Below are positions 21,201 to 28,877 of a stretch of DNA of 64,000 bases, piece by piece. The notes under the pieces are model-generated. The model saw only the letters and a program-made list of their open reading frames with translations, ran no database searches and was not told the DNA's origin. Each line of letters opens with the position of its first letter. Positions within the stretch are counted from its first letter, which is position 1. Position numbers and translations under genes: made by a program. The stretch is taken from NCBI GenBank assembly GCA_903847975.1, contig CAINFC010000086.1, positions 1 to 64,000 on the forward strand. The letters are read 5' to 3'. The DNA comes from an uncultured Acidobacteriota bacterium. Lineage in GTDB: Bacteria; Acidobacteriota; UBA6911; CAINFC01.

Positions 21201-21351
21201 GGGTCCGGAGGGGGGCGAAAACGGCGGATGCCTGGTCGCCGAAGGAACCCCGGAGGAGCTGGCCCTCGCGGAGCACTCCCATACCGGGAGGCACCTCCGG
21301 GAGCACCTGGCCCCCGGGGTCGGACCCGGTCGGGAACACCTGAAATCTTAG
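18262..21351 (+). CDS. uvrA: Excinuclease ABC subunit A
   Basis: DNA-damage recognition ATPase of nucleotide excision repair, about 1029 aa (usual about 940). Walker A GVSGSGKSS near residue 80; the UvrB-binding/insertion region with CDHC...CPEC and CKAC zinc sites; signature LSGGESQRIQLSSAIG; Walker B YVLDEPSIGLHPRD; second half with Walker A GVSGSGKST, the zinc finger CDTC-X19-CEEC and LSGGEAQRLKL. Extra length comes from a basic Ser/Pro/Arg-rich N-terminal tail of about 50 residues and a Pro/Lys-rich insert near 220-250 (EEAPPPVEKKSTRGRKK). The ATG at 18262 is the first plausible start. It could be a class-II UvrA paralogue. Confidence 0.93.
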   Translation: MTARKEKKRKQSVGGTPGSRRPSPSRQSEAPESRSQSRPPAAGPETREFIELHGVRVHNLKNIDVKIPLNRLTVVTGVSGSGKSSLAFDTLYAEGQRRYVESLSAYARQFLERIDKPDVDEILGICPALAIRQKTSTRNPRSTVATVTEIYDYLRLLFARAGITLCRQCGREVQKDHSEKVAGRILELPAGTRFYVLFPLLQLLGAAADSPPEEAPPPVEKKSTRGRKKQPGGPVLDPALAEKLRSDGFARLFHHFQVIDLSDPSAVTRRPLDDGSFVIVDRLAVGEEIHSRLVDSLETALREGNGRAAVFLLSPDGIPEAWAADLGSRSLLSAPEGILYRFSEQHQCDHCNLVYESPEPRLFSFNNPFGACPECQGFGNTMTWDVNLVVPDFSKTLREGAIDPWTKPAYQPFQEEFLAFAQDAGIPLDIPFSDLSEEDRRLVFQGSEEDGFPGVKGFFEYLESKKYKMHVRIFMSRYRGYTRCKACGGRRLRPEALDVYVGGRNIADLLAMNIRQALPFFRSLPLSPMQQEIAERLLAEILHRLDLLDQVGLDYLSLDRLASTLSGGESQRIQLSSAIGSSLVGALYVLDEPSIGLHPRDSQRLIQILYRLRDLGNTVLVVEHDRQIMNSADYLVDLGPGAGRAGGEVLYQGPPDRIPAAGASLTGLYLQGGKSIPVPARRRPCRDKYLEVIGARAHNLKNLDLRIPLGLFVCLSGVSGSGKSTLAHEVVFAGWKRLRSQWHEEVGEHRAMHGAALLSEVILVDQSPIGRTSRSNPVTYLKVFDEVRAIFAVQPEARQRHLQPKHFSFNVEGGRCDTCQGTGVEIISMQFLADVEVTCEECKGKRFRPEVLEVRYKGLNLAEVLDLTVAEALRFFAGSPKITSRLQTLEDVGLGYLGLGQSTTTLSGGEAQRLKLCGYLTEQNAGDVLYIFDEPTTGLHFEDIGKLLKTFDRLIEAGASLLVIEHNLDVLKSADWIIDLGPEGGENGGCLVAEGTPEELALAEHSHTGRHLREHLAPGVGPGREHLKS

Positions 21352-21371
21352 AAATCACTCCCTTTTTCCGG

Positions 21372-21770
21372 CTATTCCTTCCAGTCCTCCAATTTAAGAT
21401 TCCTGATTCTTCGGAATTCAACGGTATTGTTTGTGACCAGAATGAGACCTTTGGCAAGAGCCTGCGCTGCAATAAGCATGTCGTAGGAGCCAATCAGCTT
21501 TCCTTCCTTTTTCAGCTGGGAATGGATAATGCCGTATACTTCCGCATCCTGATCATCGAAAGCAAGAATTTCAAAAGGGACGAGAAATTCGGTCAGCGAT
21601 ATCCTGTTTTTTTCGACATGCCGGCTGTTGTATACGCCAAACTGCAATTCCGCGACGGTGATACTGGACAGGTAATTCTTATGATCCAAAGCTTTTCTTA
21701 AGCGATCCAGGACGTGCACCGGCTTTTTGTTTATCAGGAAGATGCACGTATTCGTGTCCAGCAGATACAC
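21372..21770 (-). CDS. vapC: PIN-domain ribonuclease toxin (VapC family)
   Basis: About 132 aa. PIN acidic residues are visible: D in YLLDTNTC, E in TVAELQFG, D in DDQDAEVYG, and D in GSYDMLIAAQAL, followed by LVTNNTVEF. VapC toxins cleave tRNA or rRNA. The start is a GTG at 21770 whose first G is the last base of the antitoxin stop (TAGTG), which couples translation of toxin to antitoxin. The gene converges with uvrA. Confidence 0.92.
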   Translation of the reverse strand: MYLLDTNTCIFLINKKPVHVLDRLRKALDHKNYLSSITVAELQFGVYNSRHVEKNRISLTEFLVPFEILAFDDQDAEVYGIIHSQLKKEGKLIGSYDMLIAAQALAKGLILVTNNTVEFRRIRNLKLEDWKE

Positions 21771-22000
21771 TACAGCTCTTCTCTGTCCTGTATTTCGGGC
21801 TGCTGCCGACCTTCCGCCATGAAATCCTCCGTGAAGCCGTAAAGGCCGTGAAGAAAAGTTTCCCACGTGCGGTTCTTGGGGAACAGGATCACAGAATCAC
21901 CCACTTTTTGGATGAACACATCCGTACCTTCAAACTGGAATTTTTTGGGTAGACGAACCGCCTGACTCCTGCCGTTTTGGAATAGCTTGGCCGTTTGCAT
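21770..22000 (-). CDS. vapB: AbrB/MazE-type antitoxin (VapB family)
   Basis: 76 aa. The N-terminal SpoVT/AbrB swapped-hairpin DNA-binding domain reads QTAKLFQNGRSQAVRLPKKF, the standard VapB opening. The C-terminal tail (TWETFLHGLYGFTEDFM) is the likely toxin-neutralising segment that occupies the PIN active site. GAGG precedes the ATG. A near-perfect promoter with an embedded palindrome lies immediately upstream, consistent with repression by the VapBC complex. Confidence 0.93.
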   Translation of the reverse strand: MQTAKLFQNGRSQAVRLPKKFQFEGTDVFIQKVGDSVILFPKNRTWETFLHGLYGFTEDFMAEGRQQPEIQDREEL

Positions 22001-22016
22001 GCTGCACCTCGCCGTT

Positions 22017-22045
22017 AATATATATCATGATATATATCGTGTCAA
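22017..22045 (-). promoter_or_regulatory. vapBC promoter with embedded 20-bp palindromic operator
   Basis: On the minus strand, -35 TTGACA (22045-22040), a 17-bp spacer and -10 TATATT (22022-22017). A perfect palindrome ATATATATCATGATATATAT (22018-22037) fills the spacer and covers the -10. The predicted start is near 22010, ten bases before vapB. This is the expected architecture for autorepression by an AbrB-type antitoxin. Confidence 0.8.
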
Positions 22046-22154
22046 TCCCAAGCATGGAAGGACAGGAAATAAAGCGATATTATCGCCGGCCGCCCGCCTC
22101 CGAGAAAAGACCGGCTTGCCTCTTGCCTGCGGCAGCGATTCGAAGTTACCATTT

Positions 22155-22163
22155 TGCTATAAT
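22155..22163 (+). promoter_or_regulatory. Extended -10 promoter upstream of the DinB-like gene
   Basis: TGCTATAAT is a TG-extended perfect -10 hexamer. No good -35 is visible. A start near 22170 gives a 45-base leader with GGAGGAAGGAG before the ATG at 22215. Confidence 0.5.
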
Positions 22164-22214
22164 GAGCATGGCAAGAGAAATATTAAGTGTCTGTTTCGGG
22201 AGGAAGGAGACCGT

Positions 22215-22739
22215 ATGAACTGGCATCAGCTGCTCCGCGCGGAAATTGAAACGACTTTTGCCGTCACCGATAAATTAATGGCCCGCATCCGCGACGAGAG
22301 CCTGGACTGGAAGCCGTCCGCGGAAAACAATTGGATGACCACCGGACAGCTCCTGAAGCACCTGACCGAAGCCTGTGGGGCCGCCTGCCGCGGCTTTATC
22401 ACCGGAGACTGGGGCCTGCCCGAAGGCGTGAAGTGGGAAGACCTGCCGCCATCGGAAATGCTCCCCCCCGCGGAAAAGCTGCCGGCCATCGGCAGCGTGG
22501 CGGAAGCCCGCCGGCTCCTGGAAAGGGATCGGATCCTGGCCCTGCAAATGGTGGACACCTGCAGCGAGGAGGATCTGGCTGAAAAAATCACCCCCGCGCC
22601 CTGGGACCCCACCCCTATCGTGCTGGGACACCGGCTCCTCCAGATGGTCGATCACCTCCGGCAGCATAAGGGTCAGCTTTTTTATTATTTGAAACTGCAG
22701 GGGCATCCGGTCGACACCGGCGACCTGTACGGAGTTTAA
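22215..22739 (+). CDS. DinB-family protein
   Basis: 174 aa, four-helix-bundle DinB/YfiT-like fold. It opens WHQLLRAEIETTFAVTDKLMARI and has WMTTGQLLKHLTEACGAACRG (first metal His) and a C-terminal LGHRLLQMVDHLRQHKGQLFYYLKLQG, whose HxxxH-like pair completes a three-His metal site. Family members include bacillithiol transferases and dehalogenases; many are uncharacterised. The ATG at 22215 has the strong ribosome site GGAGGAAGGAG; sequence upstream in frame is non-coding. Confidence 0.85.
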   Translation: MNWHQLLRAEIETTFAVTDKLMARIRDESLDWKPSAENNWMTTGQLLKHLTEACGAACRGFITGDWGLPEGVKWEDLPPSEMLPPAEKLPAIGSVAEARRLLERDRILALQMVDTCSEEDLAEKITPAPWDPTPIVLGHRLLQMVDHLRQHKGQLFYYLKLQGHPVDTGDLYGV

Positions 22740-22758
22740 ACCTTTCCGGAAAGGATCT

Positions 22759-23124
22759 ATGGTTATGAAGCACTTCCTGATCGTTCTGGCTCTGTTCACC
22801 GCCGCCGCTTTCGCGGCCGACATCGACGGCACATGGAAGGCGACCGCCGAGGGACCGAACGGCTCCATGGAAAGAACGTTTGTTTTTAAAGCGGACGGCA
22901 GCAAGCTTACCGGCGAAACCACCAGCTCTCTGTTCGGCAAGTCGACGATCGCCGACGGCAAGATCGAGGGCGATTCTCTTTCTTTTATCCTGCGCATCAA
23001 ATACCAGGACAACGAAATGAAGGTGCACTACAAGGGGAAAATAAACGGAAAGGAAATAAAGCTGACCGCCGAAATTCCCGACGCCGGCCGAACGATAGAA
23101 TGGCTGGCCAGGAAAGTCGAATAA
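22759..23124 (+). CDS. Small exported beta-rich protein
   Basis: 121 aa. A Sec signal (KHFLIVLALFTAAAFA) is followed by a compact beta-rich domain starting ADIDGTWKATAEGP and containing FKADGSKLTGETTS, IADGKIEGDSLSF and YKGKINGKEIKLTAE. Short exported proteins of this lipocalin-like pattern are common as uncharacterised genes in Acidobacteria-type genomes. It is 20 bp downstream of the DinB gene, so the two may be co-transcribed. The start could be 22759 or the second ATG at 22765. Confidence 0.75.
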   Translation: MVMKHFLIVLALFTAAAFAADIDGTWKATAEGPNGSMERTFVFKADGSKLTGETTSSLFGKSTIADGKIEGDSLSFILRIKYQDNEMKVHYKGKINGKEIKLTAEIPDAGRTIEWLARKVE

Positions 23125-23178
23125 ATACCGGAACCCGGTACCCCGGGAACGGCACAACCGCCGCGTAAAGGATTTGGC

Positions 23179-24984
23179 ATGACGGAACGCACTTTTCAAA
23201 GCAGCGACAGCGTGCGCAGCGCCCGGCCGCTGCAGTATGCCAGGGAAGCCCATTTTCCCTTTCCGCTTTCCCTGGAAATGGGCGGGGTGCTGCCGGAGTT
23301 TTCGCTCTGCTTCGAAACCTATGGATGCCTGAACGAAAAGAAGGATAACGCCATCCTGATCTGCCACGCCCTGAGCGGCGATTCCCACGTGGCGCGGCAC
23401 GACGGGCGCGACGATCCGGGCTGGTGGGATATCGCCGTGGGATCCGGGAAATGCATCGATACCGATAAGTATTTCCTGATCTGCCCCAATGTTCTGGGCG
23501 GCTGCCGGGGAACCACCGGCCCCAACAGCATCAACCCGGACACCGGACAGCCCTACGGCCAGGATTTTCCGACCATCACCATCGGCGATATGGTGGAAGC
23601 GCAGAGGAACCTGATCGACCGCCTGGGAATTGACCGGCTGATGGCGGTGATCGGCGGCTCCATGGGCGGGATGCAGGTCCTGCAGTGGGCCACCCGCTAT
23701 CCCCAACGGGTACAGGGAGCGGTCGCGGTGGCCACCGCTTCCCGCCTGACCACGCAGGGCCTGGCTTTCGACGTCATTGCCCGCAACGCCATCCGCCGCG
23801 ATCCCTGCTTTTTCGACGGCAACTATTACAGCCAGGAAAGCGGCCCGCAGGTAGGGCTGGCCCTGGCACGCATGCTGGGGCATATCACCTACCTTTCCCC
23901 GGAGTCCATGCGCAGCAAGTTCGGCGCCGACCGGATGTCCCCGCGGGACATCCAGACCCAGTTTGAAAAGACCTTTTCCGTCGGCTCCTACCTGGCCTAC
24001 CAGGGAGACCGTTTCGTGGAGCGTTTCGATGCCAACAGCTACCTGACTCTGTCCATGGCCATGGATCTTTTCGACCTCGGGGAGGGCGGAGACGACCTGG
24101 CGGCCAACCTGGCCTCCAGCCGCTGCAAATGGATAGTGATCAGCTACACCAGCGACTGGCTTTTTCCGCCGGAGCAGTCCCGCCGTATGGTGGATGCCCT
24201 GCTCTCTGCCGGCAAGCAGGTCAGCTACTGCAACGTAGCCAGCAGCTGCGGCCACGACGCCTTTCTACTGGCCGACAATCTTTCCAGCTATGGAGAGCTG
24301 ATCCGCTCCTTTCTGCACAACCTGAACTCCGCGCCGCCCCCGGTCCGGCCCGCCTCGGAAGAGTCCGCCACCCATCCGACCAGCATTTTTCACGCCCAGC
24401 GGCTGGACCACCAGAGGCTGGCCCAGCTGATTCCCGCACAGGCCTCGGTCCTCGACCTGGGCTGCGGGCGGGGCTCCCTGCTGGCCCTGCTGCAGCAGAA
24501 AGGGTACAAGCAGATCCTCGGGGTGGAGCTGGACGAGCAGGCGGTCCTGGCCTGCGTGCGCAAAGGCGTACCGGTAATTCACGCCGACCTCAACCTGGGG
24601 CTGAAGCTCTTCACCGACCAGCAGTTCGATTTCGTAATACTCTCCCAGACGCTGCAGGCCATCAAGGATGTGGAGCGGGTGGTCATGGAAATGCTGCGGG
24701 TCGGCCAGCGGGCCGTGGTCAGCTTCCCCAACTTTGCCTATGCCAAGTTGCGGACCATGCTCTGCGAGCAGGGGAAGGCACCCATCTCCCTGGGGCTGCT
24801 GCGCTATCAGTGGTACAACACCCCCAACATCCGCTTTCTGACCATCGCCGACTTTGAGGACTTCTGCCGCGAGCAGGACATCATCATCCACCAGCGCATC
24901 TGCCTGGACACCGAAGCGGGAGTGGAAATTGTCGACCATCCCAACCTTTACGCCGACATGGCTATTTACACCCTGAGCCGCTGA
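23179..24984 (+). CDS. metXW: Fused homoserine O-acyltransferase / MetW methyltransferase-like protein
   Basis: 601 aa, methionine synthesis. Residues about 1-375 are MetX: an alpha/beta-hydrolase with nucleophile elbow GGSMGGMQ (Ser about 161), LGGCRGTTGPNS, catalytic Asp in YTSDWLFP and catalytic His in CGHDAFLL. Residues about 395-600 are MetW: SAM-fold LDLGCGRGSLLALL, GVELDEQAV, VSFPNFAYAKLR and WYNTPNIRFLT. In many proteobacteria the two are separate adjacent genes; MetW is needed for full MetX activity. Here they form one frame with no internal stop. Whether the acyl donor is acetyl- or succinyl-CoA is not certain from sequence. Confidence 0.93.
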   Translation: MTERTFQSSDSVRSARPLQYAREAHFPFPLSLEMGGVLPEFSLCFETYGCLNEKKDNAILICHALSGDSHVARHDGRDDPGWWDIAVGSGKCIDTDKYFLICPNVLGGCRGTTGPNSINPDTGQPYGQDFPTITIGDMVEAQRNLIDRLGIDRLMAVIGGSMGGMQVLQWATRYPQRVQGAVAVATASRLTTQGLAFDVIARNAIRRDPCFFDGNYYSQESGPQVGLALARMLGHITYLSPESMRSKFGADRMSPRDIQTQFEKTFSVGSYLAYQGDRFVERFDANSYLTLSMAMDLFDLGEGGDDLAANLASSRCKWIVISYTSDWLFPPEQSRRMVDALLSAGKQVSYCNVASSCGHDAFLLADNLSSYGELIRSFLHNLNSAPPPVRPASEESATHPTSIFHAQRLDHQRLAQLIPAQASVLDLGCGRGSLLALLQQKGYKQILGVELDEQAVLACVRKGVPVIHADLNLGLKLFTDQQFDFVILSQTLQAIKDVERVVMEMLRVGQRAVVSFPNFAYAKLRTMLCEQGKAPISLGLLRYQWYNTPNIRFLTIADFEDFCREQDIIIHQRICLDTEAGVEIVDHPNLYADMAIYTLSR

Positions 24985-24995
24985 GGAGAGGCGGT

Positions 24996-26129
24996 TTGAT
25001 CCGTTTTCTGCATACCGCCGACTGGCAGCTGGGGATGACCCGGCATTTTTTCGGCGAGGGGGCCCAGGAAAGGTACAGCCAGGCCCGGTTCGACGCCATC
25101 CGCACCATGGGCCGCATCGCCTGCCAGGAGCAGTGCCGGTTTGTGCTGGTTTGCGGGGACGCTTTCGAGTCCAACCAGGTGGACCGGAAAACGGTGGCCC
25201 GGGCCCTGGAAGCTTTGCGGGAAATCGGGAAACCGGTGTTTATTCTGCCCGGCAACCATGACCCGCTGCACGCCGCCTCCGTCTACCGGTCCGGCGTGTT
25301 CCAGGAACGAAAGCCGCCCAACGTGACGGTGATCGAGGATTGCCGCGCCATCCCGGTCGATGGGGATGTAACCCTGGTGGGGGCGCCGTGGCTTTCCAAG
25401 CGGCCGGTCGGCAATCCGGTGGAAGAGGCCCTGGCCCTGCTGGACAACGTCGAGGACGGAAGAGTCCGGATCTGCCTGGCCCATGGGCCGGTCGACACTT
25501 TCGCCGCGGGATCCGAGCCGGCCGGGCTGGTTTCGGTGGCATTGCTGGAGCAGGCCATCGCCGGCGGAAAAATTCATTACGCGGCGCTGGGAGACCGGCA
25601 CTCCCTCACCCCGGTAGGCGGCAGCGGACGGATCTGGTACTCGGGAACTCCGGAGCCCACCGATTTCCGGGAGGTACAATCCGGGTTTGTCCAGCTGGTG
25701 GAGCTGGAGGAAAATCAAATCCAGACTCGGAGCCTCCGGGTCGGCCAGTGGCTTTTTCTGGAGCGCGAACGGGTGGATCTGAACACCGCCGCCGATGTGG
25801 AGGCGCTGCGCCAATGGCTCGACGGGATTGACAGCAAGGAGCGCGCCGTGATCCGGCTGAACCTGGTCGGCTCGCTTACCCTCTCTCTGCGGGATGCGCT
25901 TCAACAATGCCTGGCGGCCGCCGGGGATGTCCTGGGCGCTTTGGATGCCCGCAGCGAGGAGCTCCTGGTGCTGCCGGAAGATGCGGATTTTGCCGGCCTG
26001 GGCTTCACAGGATTCGCCGATGCCGTCGTGCAGAGGCTTCGGGCCCGGACGGCGGAAAACGGAAAGGAAGCCGCCACGGCCCGCGAAGCGCTGCTGCTGC
26101 TGCTGAGGCTGGCCAGGGGAGCCTTATGA
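24996..26129 (+). CDS. SbcD/YhaO-like DNA repair metallophosphoesterase
   Basis: 377 aa, Mre11/SbcD-type nuclease. Metal motifs: FLHTADWQLGM (DxH variant), VCGDAFESN, LPGNHDPL, CLAHGP and ALGDRHS. The C-terminal part is a capping domain as in YhaO. Translation starts at TTG (24996) behind GAGGAGAGG. It overlaps the next gene by 4 bases (ATGA). It would act with the adjacent SMC-like ATPase on DNA ends, analogous to Mre11-Rad50. Confidence 0.9.
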   Translation: MIRFLHTADWQLGMTRHFFGEGAQERYSQARFDAIRTMGRIACQEQCRFVLVCGDAFESNQVDRKTVARALEALREIGKPVFILPGNHDPLHAASVYRSGVFQERKPPNVTVIEDCRAIPVDGDVTLVGAPWLSKRPVGNPVEEALALLDNVEDGRVRICLAHGPVDTFAAGSEPAGLVSVALLEQAIAGGKIHYAALGDRHSLTPVGGSGRIWYSGTPEPTDFREVQSGFVQLVELEENQIQTRSLRVGQWLFLERERVDLNTAADVEALRQWLDGIDSKERAVIRLNLVGSLTLSLRDALQQCLAAAGDVLGALDARSEELLVLPEDADFAGLGFTGFADAVVQRLRARTAENGKEAATAREALLLLLRLARGAL

Positions 26130-28759
26130 AATTCATCCGGCTGCGGATTGCCAACTACCGCGGAGTGCGGCAGGCCGATCTGCCGTTCGGCTCCGCGGGG
26201 ATCACCCTGGTGCAGGGCCCCAACGAAGCCGGCAAAACCAGCCTGGGGGAAGCCATCGGGCTGCTGTTCGAGTATCTGGATTCCAGCCGGCACAGGGACA
26301 TCGAGGCCATCAAGCCGGTCCATCGGGACGAAGGACCGGAAATCGAGCTGCAGGCGGAAAGCGGCCCTTACGCGTTTACCTATTTCAAGCGTTTTCTCAA
26401 GAAGCCGGAAACCCGCCTCACCGTCACCCGGCCCAGGCCGGAAAGCGTCACCGGACGTCCGGCCCACGAACGGGTGGCGGAAATCCTGCGGGAAACGCTG
26501 GATGTCGATCTTTGGAAAGCACTGATCCTGCAGCAGGGCGATGCCATCCGTCAGCCCGACCTGACCCGGCAGACCAGCCTTTCCGCCGCCCTGGACCGCT
26601 CTGCCGGCGGCCGGCCGGCCGATCCGGCCGAGGAAGGGCTGTTTGAAAAGGTCCGCGCCGAGTATAGCCGCTATTTCACCGATCGGGGGTCGGAGCGAAA
26701 GGAAATCGCCGAGTCCTCCAAAGCCAGAGAGGCAGCGGCAGACGAGGTCGTCCGGCTGGAAAAGGCACTGGCCGACCTGGAGAGGGATGTCGAACGGGCC
26801 GCCTTCCTGCAGCGCCAGCTGGAGCAGCTGAAGCGGCAGGAGGAGCAGCAGTCCAAGGCGCTGGCGGCCTGCAGCGCATCCCTGGAAGAGCTTGCCGCCC
26901 TTGAAAGTGCCGTCCACGAGGCGCGATGGAAGCGGGAGTCCGCACAGAAATCGGAGCAGGGTTGCTGCCGGGATGTGCTGGACCGCCAGGGGCTCAGGGA
27001 CAAGGTGGAAAAAATCGCCCGGACCCACGCCGACACCGGAGAAGCCGCCGGGGAGCTGGCCCGGGATCTGACCCGGGCGGAAAGCAGGCGCCTGGAAGCC
27101 CAGGCCGCCTTCCAGGAAAGCGACCGGGCCCGGAAAGAATCGGCAGAGCGGGCCGCGCTGCGGCGGGCCGATTTCGATTATTACACCAATCAGCTGCACC
27201 TGGACCAGCTGCGGGAAAGAAAGGAGCGTATTGACCTGGCCCGGAAAATGGCGGCCCGGGCAGAGGAAATCCTGGCCGGGCGCAAGCTGAATGCGCGTCT
27301 GTTTGAATCCATCCAGGAGTCGGAGCGGGAAGTCCTGGCCGCCATCGCGCAGATGCAGGTCGGGGCGCCGAGCGTGCGGCTGCGCGGCCTGGCCAAGTGC
27401 GCGCTGACCGTGGATCACACCGAGACGGTCCTCGCTCCGGGAGAGATACGGGATATCCCCGTTGCCGAAACCGTGCGGCTTGGCCTCGCCGGTCTGCTGG
27501 AAGTGGAAATCGCCGCCGGCGCCGGCGCGGAAGGTTTGGCGCGAAAGGTGGAAGAAGCGCGGGCCGCCCTGGAAAAGGTTTGCCGCAAGGCGGGCGTCGC
27601 CGGACCGGAGGAGGCCCGGTTGGCGTGGGAAGAGATGCGGGAAGCCATGCGCCACCGGGATTCCGGGTCGCAGGTGGAAAAGGAAAATCTGCGTGACCTG
27701 ACCTATGAGGTGCTGGATCGCAAGCTGTGCGGCCTGGCCGAGTCCGTTTCGGGATACCTGAACCGGAGGGCGGCGGAGCCTCCGATCTCTCCCGACCTGA
27801 CTTCCGCACGGAAGGAATGGGAGCGGAACGAGCAGGCCCAGGAAGAAGCCCTCCGCCGGTGGGAAACGGCCCGCGAGGAATGGGAAACGGCCCGCACCCT
27901 GCGGGACCAGCTCGGGCGCAGGCACCACGAACGGCAGGTCCAGCTGGAAATGCTGGACCGCAGCCTCCAGATGGAAAGCCGCAACCTGGAAGCCGCGCGC
28001 GCTGCCACTTCGGATGCCGCACTGTCCGCGGCCCGGGAACAGGCCCGGCAGGAGGCGGCCGTCCGGGAGAAGGAATGGCAGGAGGCGGAAGCCGCCCTGC
28101 GCGGCAAAAATCCCGACCGGGTCAGGGATCTGGCCGAAGCGGCCCGGGGCTCGCTGCAGACCACGCAAGCCAGGCGGGGCGCGGCCCAGACCGAGCTGAC
28201 GGAAGTCCGGACGCGGCTGAAAATTCTGGGCGAGGAGGGCCTGCAGGAACAGCTCCATGCCGCACGGTCCCGCCAGGAGAGAACCGCGGCCGCGCACGCT
28301 TCCCTGATGCAGCGGGCCGCCGCCGCCCGGCTGCTCTTCGAGACCATGCGGGAAGAGCGGGACCGGGTGAGGCGCGCCTATGTCGCCCCGCTGCAGGAGA
28401 AAATCGAATACCTGGGTCGCCTGGTTTTCGACGAAACCTTCCGGGTCAGCCTCAGCGAGGACCTGCGCATCGTCAGCCGCACGGTCGGCGACGTCACCGT
28501 GCCGTTCGACGGCCTGAGCGGCGGCACCCGCGAGCAGCTCTCCCTGATCTTCCGCTCCGCCTGCTGCATGATCGTCGGCCGGGAGGAAGGCATTCCCCTC
28601 CTGCTGGACGACACCCTGGGCTACACCGACCCGGAGCGGCTGCGCCTGATGGGGGCCGTCCTGGCCCGCGCAGCCCGGGAGTGCCAGATCGTCATCTTCA
28701 CCTGCGTGCCCGAGCGGTTCGCCGACGTCGGGCTGGCCACGGTGACCGCCCTGCGCTGA
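26126..28759 (+). CDS. SbcC/YhaN-like coiled-coil AAA ATPase
   Basis: 877 aa, Rad50/SbcC-class partner of the preceding nuclease. The N-terminal lobe has MKFIRLRIANYRGV and Walker A GPNEAGKTSL. A long coiled coil runs from about 180 to 740, broken near 390-480 by a small globular stretch. The C-terminal lobe has the ABC signature LSGGTREQLSL and Walker B GIPLLLDDTLGYTD. No CxxC zinc hook is seen, which matches YhaN rather than Rad50. The ATG at 26126 overlaps the upstream stop codon. Confidence 0.9.
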   Translation: MKFIRLRIANYRGVRQADLPFGSAGITLVQGPNEAGKTSLGEAIGLLFEYLDSSRHRDIEAIKPVHRDEGPEIELQAESGPYAFTYFKRFLKKPETRLTVTRPRPESVTGRPAHERVAEILRETLDVDLWKALILQQGDAIRQPDLTRQTSLSAALDRSAGGRPADPAEEGLFEKVRAEYSRYFTDRGSERKEIAESSKAREAAADEVVRLEKALADLERDVERAAFLQRQLEQLKRQEEQQSKALAACSASLEELAALESAVHEARWKRESAQKSEQGCCRDVLDRQGLRDKVEKIARTHADTGEAAGELARDLTRAESRRLEAQAAFQESDRARKESAERAALRRADFDYYTNQLHLDQLRERKERIDLARKMAARAEEILAGRKLNARLFESIQESEREVLAAIAQMQVGAPSVRLRGLAKCALTVDHTETVLAPGEIRDIPVAETVRLGLAGLLEVEIAAGAGAEGLARKVEEARAALEKVCRKAGVAGPEEARLAWEEMREAMRHRDSGSQVEKENLRDLTYEVLDRKLCGLAESVSGYLNRRAAEPPISPDLTSARKEWERNEQAQEEALRRWETAREEWETARTLRDQLGRRHHERQVQLEMLDRSLQMESRNLEAARAATSDAALSAAREQARQEAAVREKEWQEAEAALRGKNPDRVRDLAEAARGSLQTTQARRGAAQTELTEVRTRLKILGEEGLQEQLHAARSRQERTAAAHASLMQRAAAARLLFETMREERDRVRRAYVAPLQEKIEYLGRLVFDETFRVSLSEDLRIVSRTVGDVTVPFDGLSGGTREQLSLIFRSACCMIVGREEGIPLLLDDTLGYTDPERLRLMGAVLARAARECQIVIFTCVPERFADVGLATVTALR

Positions 28760-28877
28760 TCTTCCCGGCGGCACGCAGCGCCCGACGTGGAAAACCTGGC
28801 GACAGGCTGGCTTCCTCGCCGCAGCGAAATGATAAAATCATAAGGCAAAAGCAATTGCCTGCAACTCATTCGACCCT
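28760..28877. other. Intergenic leader of the glycan cluster
   Basis: AT-rich stretch before the glycosyltransferase gene. It contains a small hairpin GGCAA...TTGCC (28844-28859). No confident -35/-10 pair and no ribosome site are seen. Confidence 0.35.

Noticed and set aside
25901-28774. 957-codon minus-strand frame opposite the YhaN-like gene
   Set aside because: The opposite strand encodes Walker A, signature and Walker B in order; the antisense frame is Pro/Gly/Arg-rich shadow.
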